This document shows, piece after piece, positions 43,132 through 51,039 of a stretch of 64,000 nt of DNA (within the stretch, counting starts at the first letter, position 1; every line of letters begins with the position of its first letter). A model generated the notes under the pieces. That model saw nothing but the letters and a program-made list of their open reading frames with translations, did no database searches and was not told the origin of the DNA. This DNA comes from Pseudomonas sp. LB-090624 (GTDB lineage Bacteria; Pseudomonadota; Gammaproteobacteria; Pseudomonadales; Pseudomonadaceae): the NCBI RefSeq assembly GCF_003205205.1, contig NZ_QJRL01000007.1:124001-188000 (forward strand), written 5' to 3'. A program made the position numbers and the translations under genes.

Positions 43132-43611
43132 TCACCATTGCCCGTACGGGATGTTGTTGAGGCCTTTGCCGCGGGCCTTGGAGTACACGTCGAACACGTC
43201 TTCGCCTTCGCGCGGGTTGTCGGGGCTGCTCTCGTAGGCACGCAGGCCCCAACCGCCTTCATCTTCCGCCTTGGTCGCCAGCAGCGGGTCGTGCGGGATG
43301 CGCCGCAGGAAGTAGAACTTGGCGCCCTTGGCACTGCGCACGTCGCGCACCCCGTCCACCAGCACCTGCAGGTTCGGCGGGTAGCCGCTGGCATCCAGGC
43401 GCTTCTCGATGTAACCGGCGTCGAAGGCGCGCTTGTAGGCGTCGATGGCGTCGCGGATCTGGTACAGCGCCTCGCGCAACTGCTGCTCCTTGCCGCGGCG
43501 CACCACGGTCTCGGTCAGCGGCGCGGCCATGCTGGCGAGCAGCCCGAGCAGTGCCAGGGTCAGCACGACCTCGATCAGGCTGAAGCCACGCATGCGGCGC
43601 GAGGTTTTCAT
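43132..43611 (-). CDS. Type II secretion-type pseudopilin (GspG-like), first
   Basis: A 159-residue prepilin: short basic leader MKTSRRMRG, then FSLIEVVLTLALLGLL with Glu+5. The soluble part contains YFLRRIPHDPLLATKAEDEGGWGLRAYESS, similar to the GspG C-terminal calcium-site region. It is probably the major pseudopilus subunit of this system. The ATG overlaps the secretin stop by four bases. Confidence 0.88.
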   Translation of the reverse strand: MKTSRRMRGFSLIEVVLTLALLGLLASMAAPLTETVVRRGKEQQLREALYQIRDAIDAYKRAFDAGYIEKRLDASGYPPNLQVLVDGVRDVRSAKGAKFYFLRRIPHDPLLATKAEDEGGWGLRAYESSPDNPREGEDVFDVYSKARGKGLNNIPYGQW

Positions 43612-45473
43612 GGCCGCGGGCTCGCATTCACCGGGGCCACTGCCATCTGGCTGTCGACGACCGGGCTCTCGGAGGTGGGCGCATTGCTGGGCACGTCCAC
43701 CGGTGGCAGCGGCGCCATCTGGCGTACCTGCATGGCCGACTCCGTGCCGGTGGAGAACTCCATGTCCGACGGGCTCTGGTACGGCAGGTTGCGCACGATG
43801 CGCGGGGTAATCGCCAGTACCAGCTCGGATTTGCTCATGTCGTCCTTGTTGCTGCCGAACAGCCGTCCCAAGCCCGGAATGTCGCCAAGGCCGGGGATCT
43901 TGTTACCACTGGCGTTGTGGTCGTTGCGTACCAGGCCGGCCAGCACCTGGGTTTCGCCATCATGCAGGCGCAGGCTGGTCTGCGCGTTGCGGGTGTCGAC
44001 CTGAACCGGGATGGTGCCCTGGCGGGTAGCCTCCAGCGGGGTGGCGTTACTGACCTCGAGCGCCACCTTGATCGCCACTTCATTGTTCAGGTGGACCGTG
44101 GGCTGCACTTCCAGCTTCAGGCCGACGTCCAGGTAGGTGACGCTTTCGGTGATCACCGGGCCCTGGGTGGACGGCACCGAGGTGGCGCTGATGATCGGCA
44201 CCCGCTGGCCGATGTGGATACGCGCCTGCTCGCGGTTGCTGACGCGGATCACCGGGCTGGCCAGGGTGTTGATGTCTTTGTCCTGGGCGTTGATCTTGGC
44301 CTGCGGCGCTGGCGCAATGCTGATACGGCTGGAATTGATGCCCTTGAGCTGGTCGAGCACGCTGACCGGGTTGCCATCGTCGCTCAGCACGCCGAAGGTA
44401 TTGGGCCATTGCAGGCCAAGGTCGAGGATGCGCGAAGTGGCCACTTCCATCACCTCCACTTCCAGCACCACCTCGGGGTTGGACTGGTCCTGCGACTGCA
44501 GCAGCTTCTCGGCCATGCGTACCGCATCGGGGGTGTCGCGCATGGTCAGGGTGTTGAGGCGCTCGTCAACGAACACATCGCGGGTCTTGAGCATGGTCTT
44601 GACCATGTTCAGCGCGGTGTTGGCATCGATGCTGGTCAGGTAGAAAGTGCGCATGACCAGTTCCTGGTAGTCCTTGGCCTTCTGTGGCGAGTCGGGGTAG
44701 ACCATGAGGGTGTTGTCGTTGACGATCTTCTGGCGCAGCTGGTTTTGCTCCAGCAGCAGCGCTATCGCGTCCTCGATGCGCACCTCGCGCACGAAGATGG
44801 TGGCCTTCATGTCCGGGCGCAGGTCCTTGTCGAAGATGAAGTTGATGCCGGCCACTTGCGACAGCACTTCGAAGATGGTTTTCAGGTTGGCATCGCGAAA
44901 CTCCAGGGTCACCGGCCGCTCCAGCTTGCTGCGCAGCTGCGGGAACGGCTGCGCGGTACGCGCCTGGACGTTCTCGATGTCGGTGCGCAGCGCAATGCCC
45001 TTCTGGTTCTGCGGGTCCAGCCGCAGGACTTCGCGCATGTAGCGTTCGGCCCCGAACAGGTCGCCCTGGCGCAGCGCCGCCTGGCCCAGCGCTACACGTT
45101 CGTCGAGGGTGCGGATCAGCTCCAGCTGGCGGATGCCCTCCTGGGCACGGCGATTGTTCGGTTCCAGGGTCAGCACCCGGCCATAGCCCATGCGGGCGTT
45201 GACGAAGTCGTGGCGGACCCGGTCGCTGTCGGCCTGGGTAATCAGGGCCTCGACCGCCGCCTGGCGGCTGTGGGCCAGGGCGATGTTCAGCTCGGTGTCA
45301 CGCGGGTCATCGCGCAAGGCCTCTTCCAGGCGGGCGATGCCGGCTTCGTACTGGCCCTCCTTCATCAACTGATCGCTGTCCTTGCGTACCGCGCTGGAGC
45401 CGCAGCCGGCAATGGCCACGCACAGCGCCAAAAGCAGGAACGGAGCAGGCTTGCACAGCTTTGACGATTTCAT
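43608..45473 (-). CDS. Secretin lipoprotein with N-terminal TPR-like domain
   Basis: A 621-residue outer-membrane secretin from the ATG at 45473. Lipobox AIAGC; then a helical repeat region (about 30-175: EAGIARLEEALRDDP, ALRQGDLFGAERYM) instead of the usual N0 start, an STN/N0-like block (VTLEFRDANLKTIFEVLSQVAGINFIFD), an N1 domain and the secretin core (VPIISATSVPSTQGPVI, GLKLEVQPTVH, TQVLAGLVRND, PGLGDIPGLGRLFGS). The layout recalls MshL/PilQ and tad-like secretins. It would form a second outer-membrane pore besides CsgG in the same operon. It overlaps the upstream PilP-like gene by four bases. Confidence 0.92.
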   Translation of the reverse strand: MKSSKLCKPAPFLLLALCVAIAGCGSSAVRKDSDQLMKEGQYEAGIARLEEALRDDPRDTELNIALAHSRQAAVEALITQADSDRVRHDFVNARMGYGRVLTLEPNNRRAQEGIRQLELIRTLDERVALGQAALRQGDLFGAERYMREVLRLDPQNQKGIALRTDIENVQARTAQPFPQLRSKLERPVTLEFRDANLKTIFEVLSQVAGINFIFDKDLRPDMKATIFVREVRIEDAIALLLEQNQLRQKIVNDNTLMVYPDSPQKAKDYQELVMRTFYLTSIDANTALNMVKTMLKTRDVFVDERLNTLTMRDTPDAVRMAEKLLQSQDQSNPEVVLEVEVMEVATSRILDLGLQWPNTFGVLSDDGNPVSVLDQLKGINSSRISIAPAPQAKINAQDKDINTLASPVIRVSNREQARIHIGQRVPIISATSVPSTQGPVITESVTYLDVGLKLEVQPTVHLNNEVAIKVALEVSNATPLEATRQGTIPVQVDTRNAQTSLRLHDGETQVLAGLVRNDHNASGNKIPGLGDIPGLGRLFGSNKDDMSKSELVLAITPRIVRNLPYQSPSDMEFSTGTESAMQVRQMAPLPPVDVPSNAPTSESPVVDSQMAVAPVNASPRP

Positions 45474-45979
45474 GGTGCGCTCCCGACAGACAAGGTCTGC
45501 GACTGGTGCAAAGGCAGGTAGACCAGGTTCAGCTCGCTGGCCGATACCCGATCGAGGCGATAGGTGTCTTCGATGACGTCGCCCTGGCGCACGACGTAGA
45601 GTTTTTCGCCGCTCTGCAGGAAAATCTGCAGGTCGTCGTCGTTGCCCATGCGGCCGATGAACTGGAACGGCAGCTCCGGAGCCGTCGGGGCCGCGGCGAC
45701 GACAGGTGCGGTCATGACGGGTTGTTCGGTGACCGTGGCCAGGGCTTTGGGTTTGGTCCATTGCTGGGTTGGGAACAGGTTTCTGGAGGCCTGCTCCGGC
45801 CCTTTTGCGGCCAAAGCCGCTCCTACAGGCTCAGCGTTGCCCACAACCCCTATGGGAGCGGGCTTGCCCGCGAAGGCCGCGACGCTGCCTTCCTGGCCGA
45901 ACCAGTGCCCTGGTGCCCAGGCGAGGACTGCGCTCACACCAAGGAAACTGGCCCAGATGACTGCACGTTGAGTGTTCAT
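45470..45979 (-). CDS. PilP/GspC-like inner-membrane connector
   Basis: A 169-residue protein: one N-terminal membrane anchor (VIWASFLGVSAVLAWAPG), a low-complexity linker (about 25-110) and a small beta domain (PFQFIGRMGNDDDLQIFLQS, EKLYVVRQGDVIEDTYRLD, LVYLPL) of the HR/PilP type that contacts the secretin. The ATG is embedded in the PilO-like stop (TGATG), and its end overlaps the secretin start (ATGA). Residues ~32-61 are encoded by two REP elements, read in frame. Confidence 0.8.
   Translation of the reverse strand: MNTQRAVIWASFLGVSAVLAWAPGHWFGQEGSVAAFAGKPAPIGVVGNAEPVGAALAAKGPEQASRNLFPTQQWTKPKALATVTEQPVMTAPVVAAAPTAPELPFQFIGRMGNDDDLQIFLQSGEKLYVVRQGDVIEDTYRLDRVSASELNLVYLPLHQSQTLSVGSAP
45801..45883. 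repeat. REP pair inside the PilP-like coding sequence
   Basis: Two REP-type cores, TTGCGGCCAAAGCCGCTCCT (45805 onwards) and GGGAGCGGGCTTGCCCGCGA (45855 onwards), lie in the linker region of the PilP-like gene. Read in frame they give VGAALAAKG and FAGKPAPIG, the usual peptides of translated pseudomonad REPs. The insertion kept the reading frame. Confidence 0.82.
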
Positions 45980-46542
45980 CACGACCTCGACAGGTAAAGG
46001 GTCATGCGCAGCCGGGCGTTCAGCTCGCCGTCGCCGATGCGTTTGCGTTGCAGTTCGAGGTCTTCCAGCACCAGGGTCGGCAGCTGCTTGAGCAGGCCTT
46101 TGATGAAGCCGCGAATCTGTGGGTAGCTGCCGCGCACCGGCAGCACGATCTGGTAACGCGCCAGCTGGGTCTTGGGGTCGATGCCCAAGGCGTATTCGCC
46201 ACGTGCCAGGCTGATGTGCTCGGCACTGGCCAGGTGGTACAGGCGCTCGATCAGTTCGCTGGCCTGGGGTTGCCCTGGCAGTTGCTGGCGCAGGCTGTCC
46301 AGCGCTTCCTGCTCTGGCTTGACGGCAATTTTCAGCTCACCGCGCTTGACCCGCTGCACCTGTACGCTGGCGTCCGCTTCACTGGCACGCAGTTCGCGCA
46401 CGTCCTGCCATTGCGGCAGCACCCCGGCACAGATCACGCCAATGGCCAGCACGCTGACCAGGACTGCGCCCAAGCCGACCGGGCCAATGCTGCGTAGGCG
46501 TTCCTGGAGGATCAAGCTGTTCAGTGCGTTAGGGGCGCGCAT
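45979..46542 (-). CDS. PilO/GspM-like inner-membrane assembly protein
   Basis: A 187-residue bitopic protein with a cytoplasmic N-terminus, one membrane helix (GLGAVLVSVLAIGVICAGVL), a coiled-coil (VRELRASEADASVQVQRVKRG) and a ferredoxin-like periplasmic domain (YQIVLPVRGSYPQIRGFIKGLLKQLPTLVLEDLELQR), the PilO/MshJ pattern. It would form a heterodimer with the PilN-like protein. It overlaps the PilN-like gene by 14 bases. Confidence 0.85.
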   Translation of the reverse strand: MRAPNALNSLILQERLRSIGPVGLGAVLVSVLAIGVICAGVLPQWQDVRELRASEADASVQVQRVKRGELKIAVKPEQEALDSLRQQLPGQPQASELIERLYHLASAEHISLARGEYALGIDPKTQLARYQIVLPVRGSYPQIRGFIKGLLKQLPTLVLEDLELQRKRIGDGELNARLRMTLYLSRS

Positions 46543-47071
46543 GGCCGGTCTCCCAGGTAGCGGTGAGGGTAAAGCGCACCGGGTGCTCAGGTTGCGCGGC
46601 CAGCACTTCGTGGTTGAGCAGCGACACGTCACTCAGCTCTGCACTGGCTTCCAGCCGTTGGTGGTACTGCAGCATCGCTTCCAGGTTGCGTGCTTCGGCA
46701 GCGATGCGTACCTGGCCTTTGCGCGCATCCGGGGTCAGGCCAAGCAGCGCCACATCTTCTTGTGGCATGGCTTCGAGCATGGCGAATAGCTGTTGCCAAG
46801 GACGTTGCAACTGCTGCGACACGCTGCGCATCTGTGCCAGGCGCTCGGCTTGTTCGCGGCTGGCGGCACTGTTCAAGGGCGCGGCAGTGGCCGGGCGGCG
46901 GCCCAGCTGCAATTCCAGGCTGTGCACGCTGGCCTCCAGGTCGACCTGCTCGGCCTGCAAGCCGTGTTGCAGCAGTACCAAGCCGGCGAGCACTGCGCTG
47001 GCCAGGATGAGCAGCGCCCAGGCCAACGGGCTGCTGCGCCGTGGCTGGAATTCCAGGTTGAGGCGGCGCAT
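46529..47071 (-). CDS. PilN/GspL-C-like inner-membrane assembly protein
   Basis: A 180-residue protein starting MRRLNLEFQPRRSSPLAWAL, where the short N-terminal LNLEF resembles the PilN motif that binds PilM. It has a single membrane helix, a coiled-coil and a ferredoxin-like periplasmic domain (QVRIAAEARNLEAMLQYHQRLEAS). It partners the PilO-like and PilM-like proteins. The ATG lies one base after the PilM-like stop. Confidence 0.83.
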   Translation of the reverse strand: MRRLNLEFQPRRSSPLAWALLILASAVLAGLVLLQHGLQAEQVDLEASVHSLELQLGRRPATAAPLNSAASREQAERLAQMRSVSQQLQRPWQQLFAMLEAMPQEDVALLGLTPDARKGQVRIAAEARNLEAMLQYHQRLEASAELSDVSLLNHEVLAAQPEHPVRFTLTATWETGHARP

Positions 47072-47072
47072 G

Positions 47073-47852
47073 TCAAGCCACCGCCCGCCACATGGCGCAC
47101 AGCGGGTCGGCTTCGCTGGCCGGCTGGCACAGCTGTACCGCCGCCAGTTGCGGCACGTCGCCCCGCCCCGGTGCATGCAGGTAGACCCGTGGCAGGTGCT
47201 CGCCGTACAGCTCGCAGGTGCGCTCGATCAGCGCTTGCAGGGCCTGGTCGCTGTCGGCGCAACCTTGCGCCAGCACTTGCTGCCACGCCCCACCGGCCGC
47301 CAGCAGCAGCACGCTGCGGCGTGGTTCGGCCAGCACGAACAGGAAGTCGCCCTGCTCCAGCTGCGCCGAACAGCGGTTGTAGGCCGCCATCAGGTACGGC
47401 TGTACTGACCGCAGGTTCAGGCGGCTTTCCCGGCCCAGCGCCTGCAGCCGTTGCAGCAGCGCCTCGGGCAGTGCCGTCGCGATGCGGGCGGCACCGGCAG
47501 GCTCGGGTGACAGCACAATGCGCCAGTCGTCCAGCGGTTGCCCATAAAGGTTTTCGAAACAGGCCCGGGCATAGGCATCCAGCTCGCGCGGGTGGCCGAT
47601 GGCGTCGCTCCAGGGCACCAGGCAGAAGCGGCTGTAGCGGGCCGACAGCAGCACCCGCAACTGGGCGCCCCGCACCGCATGCTCGGCCAGCAGCGCAGCC
47701 AGCCCGTCGACGGCGGCATCCCAGGCCGGTTGGGTGGCGTCGCTGCTGAAGTCGCGGCTGCCCAGCCACTGGTGATGGTTCTTGTGCCAGCGACCCAGGC
47801 CGACACCCTCGGCGCCCAATACGGCGCAGTAACGGTCAGATGAATGTGACAC
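47073..47852 (-). CDS. PilM/MshI-like cytoplasmic assembly protein
   Basis: About 259 residues from a GTG at 47852 that overlaps the ATPase gene by 17 bases. Sequence similarity to known PilM is weak; position between the GspE ATPase and PilN-like protein, and an actin-like flow of strands (YCAVLGAEGVGLGRWH, LSARYSRFCLVPW, GDFLFVLAEPRRSVLLLA), support the call. It has no membrane segment. In related systems this protein links the ATPase to the inner-membrane complex. Confidence 0.68.
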   Translation of the reverse strand: MSHSSDRYCAVLGAEGVGLGRWHKNHHQWLGSRDFSSDATQPAWDAAVDGLAALLAEHAVRGAQLRVLLSARYSRFCLVPWSDAIGHPRELDAYARACFENLYGQPLDDWRIVLSPEPAGAARIATALPEALLQRLQALGRESRLNLRSVQPYLMAAYNRCSAQLEQGDFLFVLAEPRRSVLLLAAGGAWQQVLAQGCADSDQALQALIERTCELYGEHLPRVYLHAPGRGDVPQLAAVQLCQPASEADPLCAMWRAVA

Positions 47853-49542
47853 GGTTGATCTCCTCAAGGGTGGTACGGCCATCGCGGACCAGGTCCAGGG
47901 CCGAAGCCCGCAGCAGGCGCAGGCCACGCTGGCAGGCGAGTGTCTTGATTTGCGCCAGGGGGCGGCGCTCGACGATCATCTGCCGCAGGTCGTCGTCCAG
48001 GTGCAGCAGCTCGGCGATGGCGCTGCGGCCGCGGTAGCCACTGCCGCGGCACTGGCCGCAGCCCTGGGCGCGAACGAAGCGCCAGCCGGCCACCCCGTCG
48101 CGGGTCAGGCCCGAGCCATGCAAGGTGTCGTCATCGTGGTCGCAGGGCGTGGCGCAGTGCGGGCAGGCCAGACGAATCAGGCGTTGGGCCAGCACCGCGT
48201 TCAGCGCGGACACGAAGCTGTAGGGGTCGACCTGCATCTGGCTGAAGCGGCCGATCACGTCGAATACGTTGTTGGCGTGAATGGTGGTGAACACCAGGTG
48301 GCCGGTGAGCGCCGATTGCACGGCGATCTGCGCGGTGTCCGGGTCGCGGATTTCACCCACCAGAATCTTGTCCGGGTCGTGGCGCAGGATCGAGCGCAAA
48401 CCACGAGCGAAGGTCAGGCCCTTCTTTTCATTGACCGGAATCTGCAGCACGCCGGGCAGCTGGTATTCGACCGGGTCCTCGATGGTGATGATTTTGTCCA
48501 CGCCGTGGTTGATTTCGCTGATCATGGCGTACAGGGTGGTGGTCTTGCCGCTGCCGGTGGGGCCAGTGACCAGGATCATGCCGTAGGGCTCGGCGGCCAG
48601 CCGGCGCAGGGCGCGCAGGGTTTCTTCGGCAAACCCCAAGGCCTGCAATTGCACACCACTGACCCGGTCGGACAAGTCCTGCTTGTCGAGCACCCGCAGC
48701 ACCGCGTCTTCACCAAAGATGCTGGGCATGATCGATACACGGAAATCGATTTGCCTATCGCCAACGGCAACCTTGAAGCGGCCGTCCTGGGGCACGCGTT
48801 TTTCGCCGATATCCAGCTCGGCCATGACCTTGATACGCGAAATCACCTGGTCGGCGAAGGCGCTGCCGCTGGCTTTGCCGGCACCGTTAAGCACACCGTC
48901 GATGCGGTATTTGATGGTCAGGCCCTGGCCAGTCATGCCCAGGTGAATGTCGCTGGCATGCAGCTTCAGCGCGTCATACAGGGTGGAGTTGACCAGCTTG
49001 ACCACCCGGCTCTGGTCTTCGCTGATGCTGGCCAGCGACAGGCGTTGCAGCGGGTCGCTTTCGCTGCTGGTCTCGGCATCGTGGTCCAGGGCATCGACGG
49101 CGTGGAAGCTTTCTTCATGGCGGGCAAGGAACGTGGCCAGCTCGGCAGGATGGGCCAGGTACAACGGCGCACCCTGCAGCACATCATCGATCCAGGCCAG
49201 GCGGGCAGGGTCGAAGGGGTCGGCGAATACGCCCAACAGTTGGCCGTCCTGCTCGATCAGCACGAATTCGCGCTTCAGGCACGCGGCCAGGCTGACCTTG
49301 TCGAAGCGTGGGGTACTGGCCAGCAAGGTGTGGCTGACCAGTACCGGGTAATGCAGGGTCAGGCCCAGGCGTTGAGTGAAGGTGGCCGGGGTATCGCCGG
49401 CCAGTTGCTCCAGGCAGTTGAGCAGGCGTTGGTCGGTGGCTTGCAGGCGAGCCTGGGCCAGGAGGTCGCGGGGGTAGGCTTGAAGTGGTTTTGGCTGTGC
49501 CGGCGACTGGGCCGCAACGGTTGCATCGAATGCTTCTGGCAT
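47836..49542 (-). CDS. GspE/PilB-family secretion/assembly ATPase
   Basis: A 568-residue hexameric ATPase. N1-type region (about 1-160), then the core: Walker A GPTGSGKTTTLYAMI, Asp box (IITIEDPVEYQLP), Walker B-like ILVGEIRDPDTA, His box LVFTTIHANN, and a tetracysteine zinc site (LACPHCATPC and GCGQCRGSGYRGR). It drives pseudopilus/pilus assembly at the inner membrane. GGAG lies nine bases before the ATG. No GspF/PilC platform gene, its usual partner, is found in the operon. Confidence 0.94.
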   Translation of the reverse strand: MPEAFDATVAAQSPAQPKPLQAYPRDLLAQARLQATDQRLLNCLEQLAGDTPATFTQRLGLTLHYPVLVSHTLLASTPRFDKVSLAACLKREFVLIEQDGQLLGVFADPFDPARLAWIDDVLQGAPLYLAHPAELATFLARHEESFHAVDALDHDAETSSESDPLQRLSLASISEDQSRVVKLVNSTLYDALKLHASDIHLGMTGQGLTIKYRIDGVLNGAGKASGSAFADQVISRIKVMAELDIGEKRVPQDGRFKVAVGDRQIDFRVSIMPSIFGEDAVLRVLDKQDLSDRVSGVQLQALGFAEETLRALRRLAAEPYGMILVTGPTGSGKTTTLYAMISEINHGVDKIITIEDPVEYQLPGVLQIPVNEKKGLTFARGLRSILRHDPDKILVGEIRDPDTAQIAVQSALTGHLVFTTIHANNVFDVIGRFSQMQVDPYSFVSALNAVLAQRLIRLACPHCATPCDHDDDTLHGSGLTRDGVAGWRFVRAQGCGQCRGSGYRGRSAIAELLHLDDDLRQMIVERRPLAQIKTLACQRGLRLLRASALDLVRDGRTTLEEINRVTFI

Positions 49543-49602
49543 GGCCTACGACTCCGCTCAGGGGCGCGTCGCAGGCTGGCTCGGCCAGGGGTGCGGGCGC
49601 CG

Positions 49603-50136
49603 CTATTCCCCTGTAAGCAGTTGGTCGTCGTCGGGCCCTGGTGGCTTGGCGCCGTTTCGGCGGCGGTCGGCCAACACCCAGCTTCCATCGTACAACTGCA
49701 GGGGGAAAGATTCGTTCCTGTTCTGGCGTCGTTCGACGAACCCTTCAGCCGGGTTGTCCGTGGCCCTGCGCCGGCGCTCGATGCCCATCAGGTCGAAGAT
49801 TGCACGGGCCAGTTCCATCAACGGGAACGGCTTGAACAGGACATGGCTCACGCCCAGTTCGGCGGCCCGCTCACGCACCTCGACGGTGGGGTGGGCGGTA
49901 ATCAGCACGAAGTGGCATTGCCTGTTCTTGCGTACAGCCTCCAGTACCTGAAAACCTTCCATATCGGGCAAGCGGTAATCCAGCACGACTACTTGCGGTG
50001 CCAGGCTTACAGCCTGTTCGATACCACTGGCACCGTCGTGGGCAACATGAACTTCCAGGCCTTGCGCCTGCAGGTACGCTTGCAGGTTCTGCGCAAGAGT
50101 CTGTTCGTCATCGACTACCAATACTCTGTTCACCAA
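49603..50136 (-). CDS. Single-domain response regulator with C-terminal extension
   Basis: A 177-residue protein: receiver at 1-125 (RVLVVDDEQTLAQNL, acceptor Asp in VVVLDYRLPDMEGF, Thr in LITAHP, Lys in LFKPFPL) and a ~50-residue polar tail rich in Arg/Asn/Asp without a helix-turn-helix or enzyme domain. It is the first gene of the hybrid operon, 60 bases before the ATPase gene, and the sigma-54 promoter sits ~50 bases upstream. It probably controls machine activity by protein contact and not transcription. Its kinase is not in the operon. Confidence 0.86.
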   Translation of the reverse strand: MVNRVLVVDDEQTLAQNLQAYLQAQGLEVHVAHDGASGIEQAVSLAPQVVVLDYRLPDMEGFQVLEAVRKNRQCHFVLITAHPTVEVRERAAELGVSHVLFKPFPLMELARAIFDLMGIERRRRATDNPAEGFVERRQNRNESFPLQLYDGSWVLADRRRNGAKPPGPDDDQLLTGE

Positions 50137-50197
50137 GGTCGACTCCCAAGAACTGCCCGGTTACCCGGTCTGCGAAGTGCGCCCTTGTACAGGCTTG

Positions 50198-50213
50198 AGC
50201 AGGCTTCGTGCCA
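50198..50213 (-). promoter_or_regulatory. Sigma-54 promoter of the pilus-like/curli-export operon
   Basis: On the operon strand TGGCACGAAGCCTGCT matches the -24/-12 consensus (TGGCACG-N4-[T/C]TGC) with both invariant GG and GC. The start would be about 50 bases before the ATG of the receiver gene. Confidence 0.82.
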
Positions 50214-50309
50214 GGCGTGAATAGTCATGTTGCACCGCTGTAACTCATTGATTTGCCAATAGTGCCGGCCAGCACCGATATCGCGGCGGGCAGGCACACC
50301 CAGCTGGTT

Positions 50310-50367
50310 CCCCAGAAGCGGGGGAAATGATGGCACATTGCCAAGCCCTGATTCCCCAGCATTGGGG
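50310..50367. promoter_or_regulatory. Two CCCC-N6-GGGG dyads, candidate enhancer sites
   Basis: CCCCAGAAGCGGGG (50310-50323, in a longer arm TTCCCC...GGGGAA) and CCCCAGCATTGGGG (50354-50367) lie ~100-160 bases upstream of the sigma-54 promoter at 50198-50213, the normal range for an enhancer-binding protein. The same kind of dyad sits upstream of mnxG. Confidence 0.6.
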
Positions 50368-50385
50368 CAACGGCCATCAGGGTAC

Positions 50386-51027
50386 TCAGTCGGCAATCTC
50401 CACTTTACCGGATTCCCGCAAACGTTGGCGCACCCAATGGCGCGCCTGCGCTTCTCTTTGACCGATGAGCGTGGCCCTGGCCAACACCAGGCCGTGTTCG
50501 CGTATGACCGAAGGATTATCACTTTGGTTCTGCGCTCCTTGCAGGGTTGCTTGGTTGGCATCATAGAATGCCTGCACATCGTCCTGGCTCGGCGCGTCGA
50601 CTGCGCTGAGCCTGGCATAAACCAGCTGGGCCGCCATCTCTTGCCGGGTATATTCAGTGTAATGTGCCCGATCGAAGCCCGCCTCTGCCAGACGCCGCTC
50701 GAAAATGGCCGGGCTGCCAAATGCTGCCTCCACTTCGCCGACGTGTGCCGACACCTGTTCATCGCTGATGGCAATGCCCTGGCGTTGCGCCTCCTGCCAC
50801 AGCAGTTCCTTGTCGATCAGCTCATCCAGCGCCTGGTCGCGCAGGCGCTTGTACAGGCCCGGGTTGCGGATGCTGGTCAGCGCACGGCCCTGGGCTTCCA
50901 GGTACTCGCTGAAATAGCGCTCCAGGCGCATTTGCCCGATCTCCACGCCGTTGACCCGCGCGGCGGGCATATCGGCCCAGACCGCCCGGCCCAACACCAG
51001 CAACAGGCACAGCAACATGATACGCAT
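50386..51027 (-). CDS. SurA-like periplasmic chaperone without a PPIase domain
   Basis: A 213-residue exported protein (signal peptide ending AVWAD). The body matches the SurA/PpiC N-terminal chaperone module (MPAARVNGVEIGQMRLERYFSEYL, DQALDELIDKELLWQEAQRQGIAISDEQV), with a C-terminal helix (EAQARHWVRQRLRESGKV). The parvulin catalytic domain is absent. As the last gene of the mnxG operon it may assist folding or export of the very large oxidase. Confidence 0.82.
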   Translation of the reverse strand: MRIMLLCLLLVLGRAVWADMPAARVNGVEIGQMRLERYFSEYLEAQGRALTSIRNPGLYKRLRDQALDELIDKELLWQEAQRQGIAISDEQVSAHVGEVEAAFGSPAIFERRLAEAGFDRAHYTEYTRQEMAAQLVYARLSAVDAPSQDDVQAFYDANQATLQGAQNQSDNPSVIREHGLVLARATLIGQREAQARHWVRQRLRESGKVEIAD

Positions 51028-51039
51028 GGCAACCTCCGT

